A stretch of DNA of 64,000 nt, taken from the NCBI GenBank assembly GCA_963769435.1, contig CAVYLN010000002.1, positions 682,001 through 746,000 on the forward strand. Direction: 5' to 3'. This document shows positions 25,525 through 34,754 of the stretch, in pieces. This DNA comes from JADKAV01 sp963769435. Its GTDB lineage: Bacteria > Actinomycetota > Actinomycetes > S36-B12 > UBA10799. A program made the translations under genes and the position numbers. The notes beneath the pieces were generated by a model. It was not told the origin of the DNA and ran no database searches. It saw only the letters and a program-made list of their open reading frames with translations. Within the stretch, counting starts at the first letter, position 1. Each line of letters begins with the position of its first letter.

Positions 25525-26698
25525 GTGAGCAGCAGGCGGCCGGTCCCTCGGGATCGCACCAACGACTACACCGCCGAACAGGCGGCCCGGCGTCGCGCGT
25601 TCGCTGCCGAGCGCACCGGGGCAGACCTCACGCACGTGGGCGGGTATTCGTTCGACCCCGCCGTGTTGCCCGGCAACATCGAGAACTTCATCGGCGTCGC
25701 GCAGGTGCCGATCGGGCTCGCAGGGCCACTGAAGGTCAACGGCGAGCACGCCCGCGGCGAGTACTACATCCCCCTGGCCACCACCGAGGGCACCTTGGTG
25801 GCCAGCTACAACCGCGGCATGCGCCTGCTCAGCGAGGCCGGCGGCGTGACGACCACGGTCGTGGACGACCGGATGCAGCGGGCGCCCGTGTTCATCCTGG
25901 AGGACGCACGCGGGGCCCGGGAGTTGGCGCAGTGGATCCGGGAGCATCACGACGGACATCGCCGCCGCCGCGGAGTCGACGACCACCGTCGGCCGGCTCA
26001 TCGAGATCGAGCAGTACCACGTGGGCCCGATGCTGTACCTGCGGTTCGACTACACCACCGGTGACGCGGCGGGGCAGAACATGGTGGGCCGCGCGACATT
26101 GGCCGCGTGTGAGTGGATCAGGGCCAACCACCCGGGAACTCCGCGCTATGTGCTCTCGGGCGCGATCGACACCGACAAGAAGCACTCCCAGATGAACGTG
26201 ATCCGGACCCGGGGCAAGCGGGTGGTGGCCGAGGCGACGATCCCCGCCGCACTTCTCGAGCAGCAGATGGGGGTCACCCCGACGCAGCTGTTCCGGATGC
26301 GCCAGGTGAGCCAGGCCGGCGGGATCCTGGCGGGCAGCGCCAACTACGGCGCGCATGCCGCCAACGGGCTCGCGGCCCTGTTCATCGCCACCGGTCAGGA
26401 CGCGGCGAACGTGTCCGAGTCCCACGCCGCGATCACCTACTCACAACTGCTCGAGTCGGGCGACTACTACTGGTCGATCACACTGCCGGCCCTGATCGTG
26501 GCCACGGTCGGCGGCGGGACCGGCCTCCCGACCCAACGTGAGTGCCTGGAGATTCTGGGCTGCGCGGGTCCGGGACGGGTGAAGGCCTTCGCGGAGATCT
26601 GCGCAGCGGTCGTCCTCGCCGGCGAGGTGTCCTTGGCCAGCGCGGTGCTGGCCGGTGACTGGGTGACCAGCCACGAGCAACTGGGTCGCAACCGATAG
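25525..26698 (+). CDS. Hydroxymethylglutaryl-CoA reductase (frameshifted)
   Basis: With one base removed near 25954 this is a 390-residue HMG-CoA reductase, which converts HMG-CoA to mevalonate with NAD(P)H. Family motifs are in order: ENFIGVAQVPIGLAGPLKVN, ATTEGTLVASYNRG, DTDKKHSQMN, DAAGQNMV, the catalytic-histidine region VSESHAAITYSQ and GGGTGLPTQRECL. It is one of the class I-like enzymes common in some actinobacteria. No other mevalonate-pathway gene is present. The frameshift interrupts the middle of the enzyme, so if real it would inactivate it. Confidence 0.88.
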
Positions 26699-26734
26699 CC
26701 GTCGCGGCACGCGCCAGGACTAGGTTGGACAGCG

Positions 26735-28004
26735 ATGACGAACCCACTGCCCGGACCCGCACGGCCCGAGTCGGTCTTCACCTATGCAGCACCGACCTTG
26801 GTCTACGGCCCCGGCGCGATCAACGATCTGCCACACGCCCTGCGGGGCCATGACCGGGTCCTGCTGATCACCGACGCCGGAGTCGCGGCGGCCGGTGGGC
26901 CGACACGGGTCGCCGGACTTCTGCGATCCGCCGGACACCAGGTCGAGGTCTTCGCCGAATCGCACATCGAGCCGACCGACGCCAGCCTGCAACACGCCAT
27001 CGACGCCGCCCGAGCGACCGGGCCGTGGGACGCCTTCGTCGCCGTCGGAGGTGGTTCGAGTATCGACACCGCCAAGGCTGTGAACCTCATGTCCACGAAC
27101 CCCGGCGAACTGCTCGATTACATCAACGCACCCATCGGCAGGGGTACAGCACCTCCAGAACCCGCTCAAACCCCTGATCGCGGTCCCCACCACCACGGGT
27201 ACGGGCTCCGAGAGCACCACGATCTGCGTCCTGGACGTCCTGGACCGACACGTGAAGACGGGCATCAGCCACGCCCGCCTGCGGCCGACGTCGGCCGTGG
27301 TCGACCCGGACCTCACCATGTCCCAACCGCCGATGGTCACCGCCTGTGCGGGGCTGGACATCCTCTGCCACGCCCTCGAGAGCTACACCGCCCGTCCCTA
27401 CACCGCCTTCGAGGCCAAGACCCCCGAACAGCGCGTGCCGTACTGCGGAGCGAACCCGGTGTCCGACATGTGGGCCGAACGGGCACTGACCCTGATGGCG
27501 GAGGCCTTCGTGCCGGCCGTGCGCGACGGCGGCGATGCCGATGCCCGGGCCAAGATGGCCCTGGCCGCGACCCTGGCGGGGATGGGATTCGGCAACGCCG
27601 GGGTGCACGTGCCGCATGCCAATGCCTACCCGATCGCCGGGAGGGTGCGCGACTACCGGCCGGCCGACTACCCGCAGGACGAGCCTCTGGTCCCGCACGG
27701 CATGGCCGTGGCGCTCACGGCGCCGGCCGTGTTCCGCGTCACCTTCGACGCATCGCCGGAACGCCATGAGCGGGCGGCGAACCTGCTGGGCGCTTCGGGA
27801 CACGGTCCGGACCTGCTTCCTGGAGTCCTGCGCCACATCATGAACGCCGTGGGCATGCCGGCAGGACTGAGCGACGTCGGTTTCGGCGAACCGGACATCC
27901 CCGACCTGGTGACGGGGACGCTGGCCCAGCAGCGCCTGCTCTCGCTGGCTCCCGTGTCCTTCGACCCCGAGGATCTGGCAACCGTTTTCAGGGAGTCGTT
28001 GTGA
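26735..28004 (+). CDS. Iron-containing alcohol dehydrogenase, hydroxyacid-oxoacid transhydrogenase type (frameshifted)
   Basis: With one base removed near 27155 this is a 422-residue group III iron-type dehydrogenase. The sequence follows the human ADHFE1 (hydroxyacid-oxoacid transhydrogenase) pattern closely: ESHIEPTDAS, VGGGSSIDTAKAVNL, LLDYINAPIG, LKPLIAVPTTTGTGSE, GANPVSDMWAERAL, GFGNAGVHVPHANAYPIAG and EPLVPHGMAVALTAPAVF. The usual reaction couples 4-hydroxybutyrate oxidation to 2-oxoglutarate reduction. TAGGTT lies 8 bp before the ATG. The stop overlaps the next gene's GTG by 4 bp. Confidence 0.86.
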
Positions 28005-28435
28005 GACCGACCCGCGACGACTTCACCGTGGTGTACACGGTGACAACGCGCTGGAACGACAACGACCACTACGGACACGTCAACAATGCGACCTACTTCG
28101 AGTACCTCGACACAGCCGTCAACGGCTGGCTGATGCGGGCAACCGGCACCGATATCCGCGACCTGCCCGCGATCGGCATCGTGGCGAGCACCGGCTGTGA
28201 CTACTTCCTGGAGATCGGCTTCCCCGACACGTTGGAGATCGGCCTGGCGACATCGCGGGTGGGGAACTCGAGTGTGACGTACCGCCTCGGTGTCTTCCGC
28301 GCCGGCGATGCGCAACTGCGGGCCTTGGCCCACTTCGTGCACGTCTACGTCGACGCCGACACCCGGCGGCCGGTACCGATCCCGGAACCGATCCGGCATG
28401 CGGTCGCCGGCCTTCCGCATCTGGCGCGCGACTGA
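28001..28435 (+). CDS. Acyl-CoA thioesterase (4HBT hot-dog fold)
   Basis: 144-residue single hot-dog thioesterase hydrolysing an acyl-CoA. The catalytic-loop motif RWNDNDHYGHVNNATYFEYL is the YbgC/4-hydroxybenzoyl-CoA thioesterase type. GTG 28001 overlaps the upstream dehydrogenase stop (GTGA), suggesting translational coupling. With HMG-CoA reductase, it forms a three-gene unit handling small CoA-linked or hydroxy acids, but the common pathway is not obvious. Confidence 0.87.
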   Translation: MRPTRDDFTVVYTVTTRWNDNDHYGHVNNATYFEYLDTAVNGWLMRATGTDIRDLPAIGIVASTGCDYFLEIGFPDTLEIGLATSRVGNSSVTYRLGVFRAGDAQLRALAHFVHVYVDADTRRPVPIPEPIRHAVAGLPHLARD

Positions 28436-28507
28436 CCCCCGGCGGCTGTCAGCCCGTCGCCCACGCGACCTGGTAGCGAGGCCCGTACCTCGGCGGAATC
28501 CTCCTGC

Positions 28508-29275
28508 TCACTCCGCGGCCCGGATCCGCCTGCCCGCCTCGAGCATCTCGTCGTTGTAGGCGACAGGGTTGGACCGTTTGCTCCAGTAGGCCTTCTGCGC
28601 GGGCGCATCGGGCAGGATCAGGAACACGCGACGGTCCACCGCGTCGAGCACCCGCGAGGCCATGGTGTCCGCGTCGATCGACGACTTGGCGATGAGCTTG
28701 GCCGAGATCGACGTCATCAACGGATCCTCGTCAGTCAGCGAAGCGGCGAGGTTCGTGCGGAAGAACGAGGGGCACACCACGGACACGTCCACGCCCCAGG
28801 GCCGCAGTTCGTGGCGCAGACTCTCCGACAGGCCGACCACCGCCGCCTTCGTCGCCGCGTAGGCACTCATCCCCGCGGGGTGTACGAGCCCGGCCAGGGA
28901 AGCGATGTTCACGATGTGCCCGCTGCCCTGGTGCTTGAACACCGGTGCGAACTCGCGGCAGCCCAAGGCGACGCCCAGGACGTTGACGTCCAGCAGGCGC
29001 CGCCACTGTTCGGCATCCGTGCGGTCGATCCGACCGCCCCCAGCGATCCCTGCGTTGTTCACCAGGACGTCAAGACCCCCGAACTCGGCGACCCTGTTCC
29101 GGACCGCGTTCCAGTCCTGGACCGACCGGACGTCCAGACGCTGGTAGCCGACTCCCGGTGGCACGTCCGCGGACTCCGCCAGATCTGTCGCGAGTACCAG
29201 GTCTCCGCGCGCTGCGAACCCGCGCACCAGCGCCGCTCCGAGGCCGGAGGCCGCCCCCGTGACCAGTACCCTCAC
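28508..29275 (-). CDS. Short-chain dehydrogenase/reductase (operon end)
   Basis: 255-residue SDR. The nucleotide motif is TGAASGLGAALVRGFA (about residue 6-21), NNAGIAGG follows, the catalytic serine is in NIASLAG and Y-x-x-x-K in AYAATKAAV. A lipophilic C-terminus (AKSSIDADTMASRVLDAVDR) matches SDRs acting on longer acyl or ketone substrates. GTG 29275 overlaps the stop codon of the acyl-CoA dehydrogenase upstream, so the gene is the last of a four-gene operon starting at 31629. Confidence 0.87.
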   Translation of the reverse strand: MRVLVTGAASGLGAALVRGFAARGDLVLATDLAESADVPPGVGYQRLDVRSVQDWNAVRNRVAEFGGLDVLVNNAGIAGGGRIDRTDAEQWRRLLDVNVLGVALGCREFAPVFKHQGSGHIVNIASLAGLVHPAGMSAYAATKAAVVGLSESLRHELRPWGVDVSVVCPSFFRTNLAASLTDEDPLMTSISAKLIAKSSIDADTMASRVLDAVDRRVFLILPDAPAQKAYWSKRSNPVAYNDEMLEAGRRIRAAE

Positions 29276-30417
29276 AGGCCCAGGTCTCGGCCGATGAGTT
29301 CCTTCATGATCTCGTTGCTGCCGGCCCAGATCTTCGTGACACGTGCATCGCGCCAGGCCCGTGCCACCCGGTACTCGTTCATGTAGCCGTAGCCGCCGTA
29401 CAACTGCACGCACGCGTCGAGCACTTCGTTCTGGATCTCGGCCGACCACCACTTCGCCTTGGCCGCATCAACTGCGGTCAGGGTGCCGTCGTTGAACGCC
29501 ATCACGCATTGGTCGATGAACGCCTGCGAGACCTCCATCTTGGTGACGAGTTCGGCGGCCAGGAACTTGTTGTGCTGGAACGAGCCGATCGCCTGCCCGA
29601 AAGCCTTGCGCTCCTTGATGTAGTCCAGCGTCTCTTCCAGGATCCCGGCGGCGTGCGCCAGGTTCGACACCCCGGCACCGAGCCGTTCCTGCGGGAGTCG
29701 CTCCATCATGTGGATGAAGCCCATGTTCAGTTCGCCGATGACGTTGGCATCCGGCACGCGCACGTTGTCGAAGAACAGCTCGGACGTATCACTCTCGGTC
29801 TGGCCGACCTTGTCCAACTTGCGACCCCGGGTGAAGCCCTCCATCCCGGTCTCCACGCCGAACAGGGTGATCCCCTTGGCCCCGGAGCCCGGGGTGGTGC
29901 GTGCCGCGACGACCACGAGGTCCGCGGAGTAGCCGTTCGTGATGAACGTCTTGGACCCGTTGATGACCCAGGTGTCCCCGTCCTGGACCGCCGTGGTCTT
30001 CAGCGCGGCCAGGTCGGAGCCGCCACTCGGTTCGGTCATGCCGATCGCGGTGACGATCTCCCCCGTGCAGAACCCCGGCAGCCACCGCTGCTTCTGTTCG
30101 TCGGTGCACAGGTCCTCCAGGTACGGGGCGACGATGTCGGCGTGGATCCCCAGGCACGACGACATGGCCGCCGACACCCGCGACAACTCCTCGCTCAGCA
30201 CCGCGTTGAACCTGTAGTCCCCAGCCGCGGAACCGCCGTACTCCTCGGAGATCTCCAGACCGAGGAAGCCCTGCTTGCCCGCTTCGATCCAGATGTCGCG
30301 CGGGATGGCCTTCGCCTCGATGAACTCGTCGAGGCGTGGTCGCACCTCCCGGTCCAGCCATGCGCGGGCCGAGGCACGGAACGCCTCGTGGTCCTCGTTG
30401 TAGATGGTGCGTTTCAT
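29272..30417 (-). CDS. Acyl-CoA dehydrogenase
   Basis: 381-residue flavoenzyme forming a trans-2-enoyl-CoA. The signature regions are IGMTEPSGGSDLAALKT, NGSKTFITNGYSADLVVV, the substrate-contact stretch RLPQERLGAGVSNLA, QAIGSFQHNKF and the C-terminal QLYGGYGYMNEYRVARAWRD. Length fits the family. GAGGACT precedes ATG 30417. It lies between a MaoC hydratase and an SDR gene, consistent with a beta-oxidation-type operon under TetR control. Confidence 0.92.
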   Translation of the reverse strand: MKRTIYNEDHEAFRASARAWLDREVRPRLDEFIEAKAIPRDIWIEAGKQGFLGLEISEEYGGSAAGDYRFNAVLSEELSRVSAAMSSCLGIHADIVAPYLEDLCTDEQKQRWLPGFCTGEIVTAIGMTEPSGGSDLAALKTTAVQDGDTWVINGSKTFITNGYSADLVVVAARTTPGSGAKGITLFGVETGMEGFTRGRKLDKVGQTESDTSELFFDNVRVPDANVIGELNMGFIHMMERLPQERLGAGVSNLAHAAGILEETLDYIKERKAFGQAIGSFQHNKFLAAELVTKMEVSQAFIDQCVMAFNDGTLTAVDAAKAKWWSAEIQNEVLDACVQLYGGYGYMNEYRVARAWRDARVTKIWAGSNEIMKELIGRDLGL

Positions 30418-30428
30418 GGGGAGTCCTC

Positions 30429-30878
30429 TCAGACGAACAATGCGACCATTTCGACGACGCAGGCGGGCTTGTCGGAACCCTCGACCTCGACCGTGATCCT
30501 CGTGGTGACCTGATGGCCCATGGATGCAGGTTTCACCGACAGCAACTCCACACCTCCACGAACGCGCGAGCCGACCTTCACCGGTGCTGGGAACCGGACC
30601 TTGTTGCAGCCGTAGTTGACCCCCATGGCCACGCCGTCGAGGCGGTAGACCTCCGAGGAGAACATCGGCGCCAGCGACAGAGTCAGGAAACCGTGCGCGA
30701 TGGTCGTGCCGAACGGCCCGTCCGCGGCGCGTTGCGGATCCACATGGATCCACTGGTGATCACCGGTGGCGTCGGCGAACAGGTCGACCTGGGACTGGGT
30801 CACCTCGTGCCACTGACTGAAACCCAGGTGGGAGCCGACCGCTGTGCCGAGGTCATCCAGCCCGTCGAATACGCGCAC
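30429..30878 (-). CDS. MaoC-like enoyl-CoA hydratase
   Basis: 149-residue hot-dog-fold hydratase. The hydratase-2 motif is recognisable as DATGDHQWIHVDPQRA, followed by GPFGTTIAHGFLTLSL. It should add water to trans-2-enoyl-CoA made by the neighbouring acyl-CoA dehydrogenase. GTG 30878 lies 1 bp from the stop of the upstream SDR gene, so coupled translation is likely. Confidence 0.9.
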   Translation of the reverse strand: MRVFDGLDDLGTAVGSHLGFSQWHEVTQSQVDLFADATGDHQWIHVDPQRAADGPFGTTIAHGFLTLSLAPMFSSEVYRLDGVAMGVNYGCNKVRFPAPVKVGSRVRGGVELLSVKPASMGHQVTTRITVEVEGSDKPACVVEMVALFV

Positions 30879-30879
30879 G

Positions 30880-31629
30880 TCAGTCCTTCGGTCCGCCGGC
30901 CACGTAGATGACCTGGCCCGATACGAAACCGGCCCCCTCACTGGCCAGGAACGACACGGTGTGTGCGATGTCCTCCGGCTGACCGACCCGGCCGACCGGT
31001 ATCTGGGAGGCGGCCATCGTGACGAACTCGTCGAAGGCCAGACCGATGCGCTCCGCGGTGGCCGCGGTCATGTCGGTCTGGATGAAGCCAGGGGCGATCG
31101 CGTTCGCGGTCACGTTGAAGCGGCCCAGTTCGATCGCGAGGGTCTTGGTCAGTCCCTGCATCCCCGCCTTGGCCGCCGAGTAGTTCGCCTGGCCACGGTT
31201 GCCCAGCGCGGACGTGCTCGAGAGGTTCACGATCCGACCCCAGTCGGCTTCCCGCATGTACGGCTGAACCGCACGGCTCATCAGGAAGGCCCCGCGCAGA
31301 TGCACCCCCATGACCGCGTCCCAGTCCTCCACCGACATCTTGTGCAGCATGTTGTCCCGGATGATCCCCGCGTTGTTCACGAGCACCGTGGGCGCACCGA
31401 GCTCGGCGGCGATCCTGTCGACCGCTGCACCCACCTCGTTCTCGTCGGCCACGTTCGCACCGACCGCAAGTGCGGTGCCGCCGGCCGCTGCGATCTCGTC
31501 GACCACTGCCTCGCACGATGGGGCGTTGAGATCCAGCACTGCAACAGACATGCCGTCCTCCGCGAGACGCCGCGAAACCGCCGCCCCGATCCCCCTGGCA
31601 CCACCGGTGACGATTGCCGTACGAGTCAT
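30880..31629 (-). CDS. 3-oxoacyl-ACP reductase-like SDR (FabG family)
   Basis: 249-residue SDR, first gene of the fatty-acid operon. It shows TGGARGIGAAVSRRLAEDG, VLVNNAGIIRDNMLHKM, NLSSTSALG with catalytic serine, and NYSAAKAGMQGLTKTLA with the Y-x-x-x-K pair, ending in the FabG-like GQVIYVAGG. It should interconvert 3-oxoacyl and 3-hydroxyacyl thioesters. ATG 31629 follows a strong GGAGGA site. Divergent from the TetR gene. Confidence 0.9.
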   Translation of the reverse strand: MTRTAIVTGGARGIGAAVSRRLAEDGMSVAVLDLNAPSCEAVVDEIAAAGGTALAVGANVADENEVGAAVDRIAAELGAPTVLVNNAGIIRDNMLHKMSVEDWDAVMGVHLRGAFLMSRAVQPYMREADWGRIVNLSSTSALGNRGQANYSAAKAGMQGLTKTLAIELGRFNVTANAIAPGFIQTDMTAATAERIGLAFDEFVTMAASQIPVGRVGQPEDIAHTVSFLASEGAGFVSGQVIYVAGGPKD

Positions 31630-31658
31630 TGGTCCTCCTGGTTCGCTGTGGAAATCAC

Positions 31659-31672
31659 TAAGCAAGCGCTTA
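31659..31672. promoter_or_regulatory. Operator-like palindrome between the SDR operon and tetR
   Basis: TAAGCAAGCGCTTA has TAAGC/GCTTA arms with a 4-bp spacer, and a further half-site GCTTAG occurs at 31691-31696. The position between the divergent starts (31629 and 31734) and the resemblance to operators of TetR-type acyl-CoA regulators make it a strong candidate site for the adjacent TetR protein. Confidence 0.65.
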
Positions 31673-31733
31673 CTCAGGATGTTACTGTCCGCTTAGTCAT
31701 TTCGGTGGACGATTCGGGCAAACGGGAGCGACC

Positions 31734-32345
31734 TTGGCAGATGTCGTGGCGAGTGGACGGGCAGCCGCGACCCGGGAACGCCTCCTGGCCGCTGCCGGGA
31801 TCGCATTCGCGCAGCGGGGTTTCCACGCGACCACCACCCGCGACATCGCCGCGGCAGCCGGCATGAGCCCGGCCGCCGTCTACGTCCACCACGAATCCAA
31901 GGAGGAACTCCTCTACCTCATCGCACTAGACGGCCACCTGCGCACGCACCGTCTGATCATCGATGCGATCGCCGGCTCCACGCGACCCGCGAAGCAGTTG
32001 TACGACCTGATGTTCGCCTTCAGCGCCTTCCATGCCGAGCAGCACGCGATCGCCCGAGTGATCAACTACGAGCTCGCGTCGCTGAATGAGGAACACCTCT
32101 CGGAGATACAGACCCTGCGCAAAGCCATCCAGCGCGACGTGCGATCCGTCGTCCGGCACGGGGTGGCCGACGGCACCTTCACCCCTGAGGATCCGCTCAA
32201 GACCACGATGGCGCTGCTGTCGTTGGGCGTCGACATCGCCCGCTGGTACTCACAAGACGCGACCTGGCCCCCGGCCACCATCGCAACGTTCTACGCCGAC
32301 CTCGCCCTGCGGATGGTCGGCGCCGACAGCAAGGAGAAGAAATGA
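31734..32345 (+). CDS. TetR-family transcriptional regulator
   Basis: 203-residue repressor with the typical N-terminal helix-turn-helix (AAAGIAFAQRGFHATTTRDI and AAAAGMSPAAVYVHHESKEEL) and a helical ligand domain. TTG 31734 is chosen because GGGAG lies 6 bp upstream. It is divergent from the fatty-acid operon and overlaps the downstream SDR gene by 4 bp (ATGA). Repression released by an acyl-CoA is a reasonable guess from context. Confidence 0.88.
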   Translation: MADVVASGRAAATRERLLAAAGIAFAQRGFHATTTRDIAAAAGMSPAAVYVHHESKEELLYLIALDGHLRTHRLIIDAIAGSTRPAKQLYDLMFAFSAFHAEQHAIARVINYELASLNEEHLSEIQTLRKAIQRDVRSVVRHGVADGTFTPEDPLKTTMALLSLGVDIARWYSQDATWPPATIATFYADLALRMVGADSKEKK

Positions 32346-33103
32346 ACGTTCTTGACAGCTTCCGCCTCGATGGCCGGGTCTCACTTGTGACCGGGGCATC
32401 GTCCGGTCTCGGTGTCGCCATCGCCGTCGCCCTCGCGGAGGCCGGGTCGGACGTGGTGGTCGGGGCGCGGCGGGCCGAGCGTCTCACGGACACCGTGGCG
32501 GCCATCGAGTCCACGGGGCGGCGGGGGGTCGCGGTGGCGACCGATGTCTCCCGCCCCGAGGACTGCACCGCGATGGTCGAGGCGGCCATGGCGGAGTTCG
32601 GCCACGTCGACGTCCTGGTGAACAATGCGGGGGTCGGGACGGCGGTACCGGCCACCCGGGAGACCCCTGAACAGTTCCGCAACGTGATCGACGTCAACCT
32701 CAACGGGTGCTACTGGATGGCCCAGGCCTGCGGCCGGGTGATGCAGCCGGGCAGCAGCATCATCAACATCAGCAGCGTGCTGGCACTGACCACCGCCGGG
32801 CTGCCGCAGGCGGCGTACGCGGCGAGCAAGTCGGGGTTGCTCGGACTCACCCGCGACCTCGCACAACAGTGGGCGACGCGCAAGGGGATCCGCGTCAACG
32901 CGATCGCGCCCGGGTTCTTCCCCACAGAGATGACCGAGGAGTACCCGCCCGGCTACCTCGACGCGCTGCAACACCGCGTTGTCATGGGACGTATGGGAGA
33001 ACTCCCTGAGTTGGCCGCCTCAGTGGTCTTTCTGGCGAGTCCAGCCGCCGGCTACATCACCGGCCAGACCGTGGTCGTCGACGGCGGCGTCACCATCACG
33101 TAA
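32342..33103 (+). CDS. Short-chain dehydrogenase/reductase
   Basis: 253-residue SDR. TGASSGLGVAIAVALAEAG, NNAGVGTAVPA, NISSVLALTTAG and AYAASKSGLLGL supply the cofactor and catalytic motifs, and the C-terminus ends GQTVVVDGGVTIT. It begins inside the TetR stop codon, so it is translationally coupled to the regulator and probably feeds the same acyl-CoA pathway. Substrate unknown. Confidence 0.87.
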   Translation: MNVLDSFRLDGRVSLVTGASSGLGVAIAVALAEAGSDVVVGARRAERLTDTVAAIESTGRRGVAVATDVSRPEDCTAMVEAAMAEFGHVDVLVNNAGVGTAVPATRETPEQFRNVIDVNLNGCYWMAQACGRVMQPGSSIINISSVLALTTAGLPQAAYAASKSGLLGLTRDLAQQWATRKGIRVNAIAPGFFPTEMTEEYPPGYLDALQHRVVMGRMGELPELAASVVFLASPAAGYITGQTVVVDGGVTIT

Positions 33104-33143
33104 GCACCCACTTCGGCTCGCCTACGGAACCGGCGGCCGGGCT

Positions 33144-34598
33144 TCATCCCGCACGACGCCCAAGCGATAGCACGTAGGCCGCCTGCACCGGAACGGTCTC
33201 CGGCAGCGTGACCTGCAGTATCCCGTCGTGCACGCGTGACTCGATCGGCCCCACGCCCAGCAGTCGGACCGACCCGACCCACCTGAGATCGACGTCGCGA
33301 ATCCCGAAACCACGGGTCCCCGGAAGGTCGAGCAGCAGGGCGAAGACCTCGCCGTCCTTCTCGGTGAATCGGACCTCGGTCCCTTGCGTGGTCATACCTG
33401 TGGCCGTGTGCCAGGGCCGCGTTCCGTAGAGCGCCTCGCCATTGGTGCGAAGCCACTGCCCGAGGCCACGGATCGGTGCCTGCTGCTCCTCAGGAATCGT
33501 CCCGTCCGGGCCGGGGCCCACGCCGATCAGGAGGTTGCCGTTCTTGGACACGATGTCGCAGAACGACCGGACGAGTTCTGTCGTCGTGACGATGTCCTGC
33601 GGGCGCTCGTGTCGGTTGGCTCCGAACGAGTGGCCCACGCCGCGCGTGGACTCCCACTTCTTCTCCTCGATCTCGTCGAACTGCGCATACTCGGGGGTGC
33701 GGAAGTCGTAGTGGTGAGCGCTCGGGAAGGTGAGGTGTTTCGCGCTGTCCGGCAGGAAGCGCCACAGTCCCTGGATGACGGTGCCCGCGGTCCGGGCCAG
33801 GGAGTCCCTGACGTCACCCCGCTTGACCGGTGATTCCAGCCAGCGATCGTTGACGACCCCGTCGGGCACGGCGTTGTAGTAGTGCGCGAACAGGGCCGCG
33901 AGGTTGCCGCCACCGGGCCAACAGATGTCGTTCCACAACACCGATGGTCGATACCGGTCGATGAGTTCGAGCACATGGCCCGTGGCGTACTGGAGGTACT
34001 CGCGACTGTCGGGCACGGCGAGCGCCGCGTCCGCCGGGTTCTGTAGGACGGCCTCGTTGAACGGCCAGTCGTAGCCGCCGGAGTAGTACAGCCCCATCCG
34101 CATGCCCGCATCGCGCACCGCGTCGCTGAGGTCACCGACCAGGTCCCTCTGTGCGTGATACGCACCCTTGTTCGGATGCTTCAGCACCGACGGCCAGAGC
34201 GTGAACCCCTCGTGATGCTTGGTCGTGAGCACCACGTATTTGGCCCCCGCATCCGCGCACAGCCCGGCAAGTGCGGCCAGGTCGGCATGCCCGGACCCGT
34301 CGTCGAACATCCTGCGGAAACCGTCGTACGCGAAGTCCTCACCGTAGGTCTGCCGGTGGTGGACCCAGGTGGGACTGCCCTGGATCTGCATCGAGTTCAG
34401 GTACCACTCCGCGTATGGGTTGTTTCGCAGCATCCCCGCGGGACCCTCACGCTTGAGCAGATCCTGGATGTTGTCCACCTGCGGCGCCCAGCCGGGCACG
34501 GAGTAGAGCCCCCAGTGCAAGAAGATGCCCAGTTTGGCGTCGTCGTACCACGAGGGCAGCGGGTGTTCCGAGACGGAATCCCATGTCGGTTCGTACAC
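33144..34598 (-). CDS. Alpha-L-fucosidase (glycoside hydrolase family 29)
   Basis: 484-residue glycosidase removing terminal fucose. GH29 features in order: KLGIFLHWGLYSVPGWAPQ at the N-terminus, the VLTTKHHEGFTLWPS strand, the nucleophile aspartate in VLWNDICWPGGG, and NGNLLIGVGPGPDGTIP. A C-terminal beta-sandwich domain covers about residues 395-484. No signal peptide is seen, so a cytoplasmic enzyme acting on imported oligosaccharides is likely. No transporter is adjacent. Start ATG 34598 follows AGAAGGGGGC. Confidence 0.92.
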   Translation of the reverse strand: MYEPTWDSVSEHPLPSWYDDAKLGIFLHWGLYSVPGWAPQVDNIQDLLKREGPAGMLRNNPYAEWYLNSMQIQGSPTWVHHRQTYGEDFAYDGFRRMFDDGSGHADLAALAGLCADAGAKYVVLTTKHHEGFTLWPSVLKHPNKGAYHAQRDLVGDLSDAVRDAGMRMGLYYSGGYDWPFNEAVLQNPADAALAVPDSREYLQYATGHVLELIDRYRPSVLWNDICWPGGGNLAALFAHYYNAVPDGVVNDRWLESPVKRGDVRDSLARTAGTVIQGLWRFLPDSAKHLTFPSAHHYDFRTPEYAQFDEIEEKKWESTRGVGHSFGANRHERPQDIVTTTELVRSFCDIVSKNGNLLIGVGPGPDGTIPEEQQAPIRGLGQWLRTNGEALYGTRPWHTATGMTTQGTEVRFTEKDGEVFALLLDLPGTRGFGIRDVDLRWVGSVRLLGVGPIESRVHDGILQVTLPETVPVQAAYVLSLGRRAG

Positions 34599-34754
34599 GT
34601 GAGGCCCCCTTCTGAGGTCAACTCAGGCTAATGACCGACTGCGGCCGTGGCGCGGCGAACACATCGTTCCCGGCGGTCTCGGGATGGGACTTGGCACGTC
34701 TGACGCCCCGTGGACGTCCACCGGGCAGACCTGCCCGTGCCCGCCCTGAACTGC

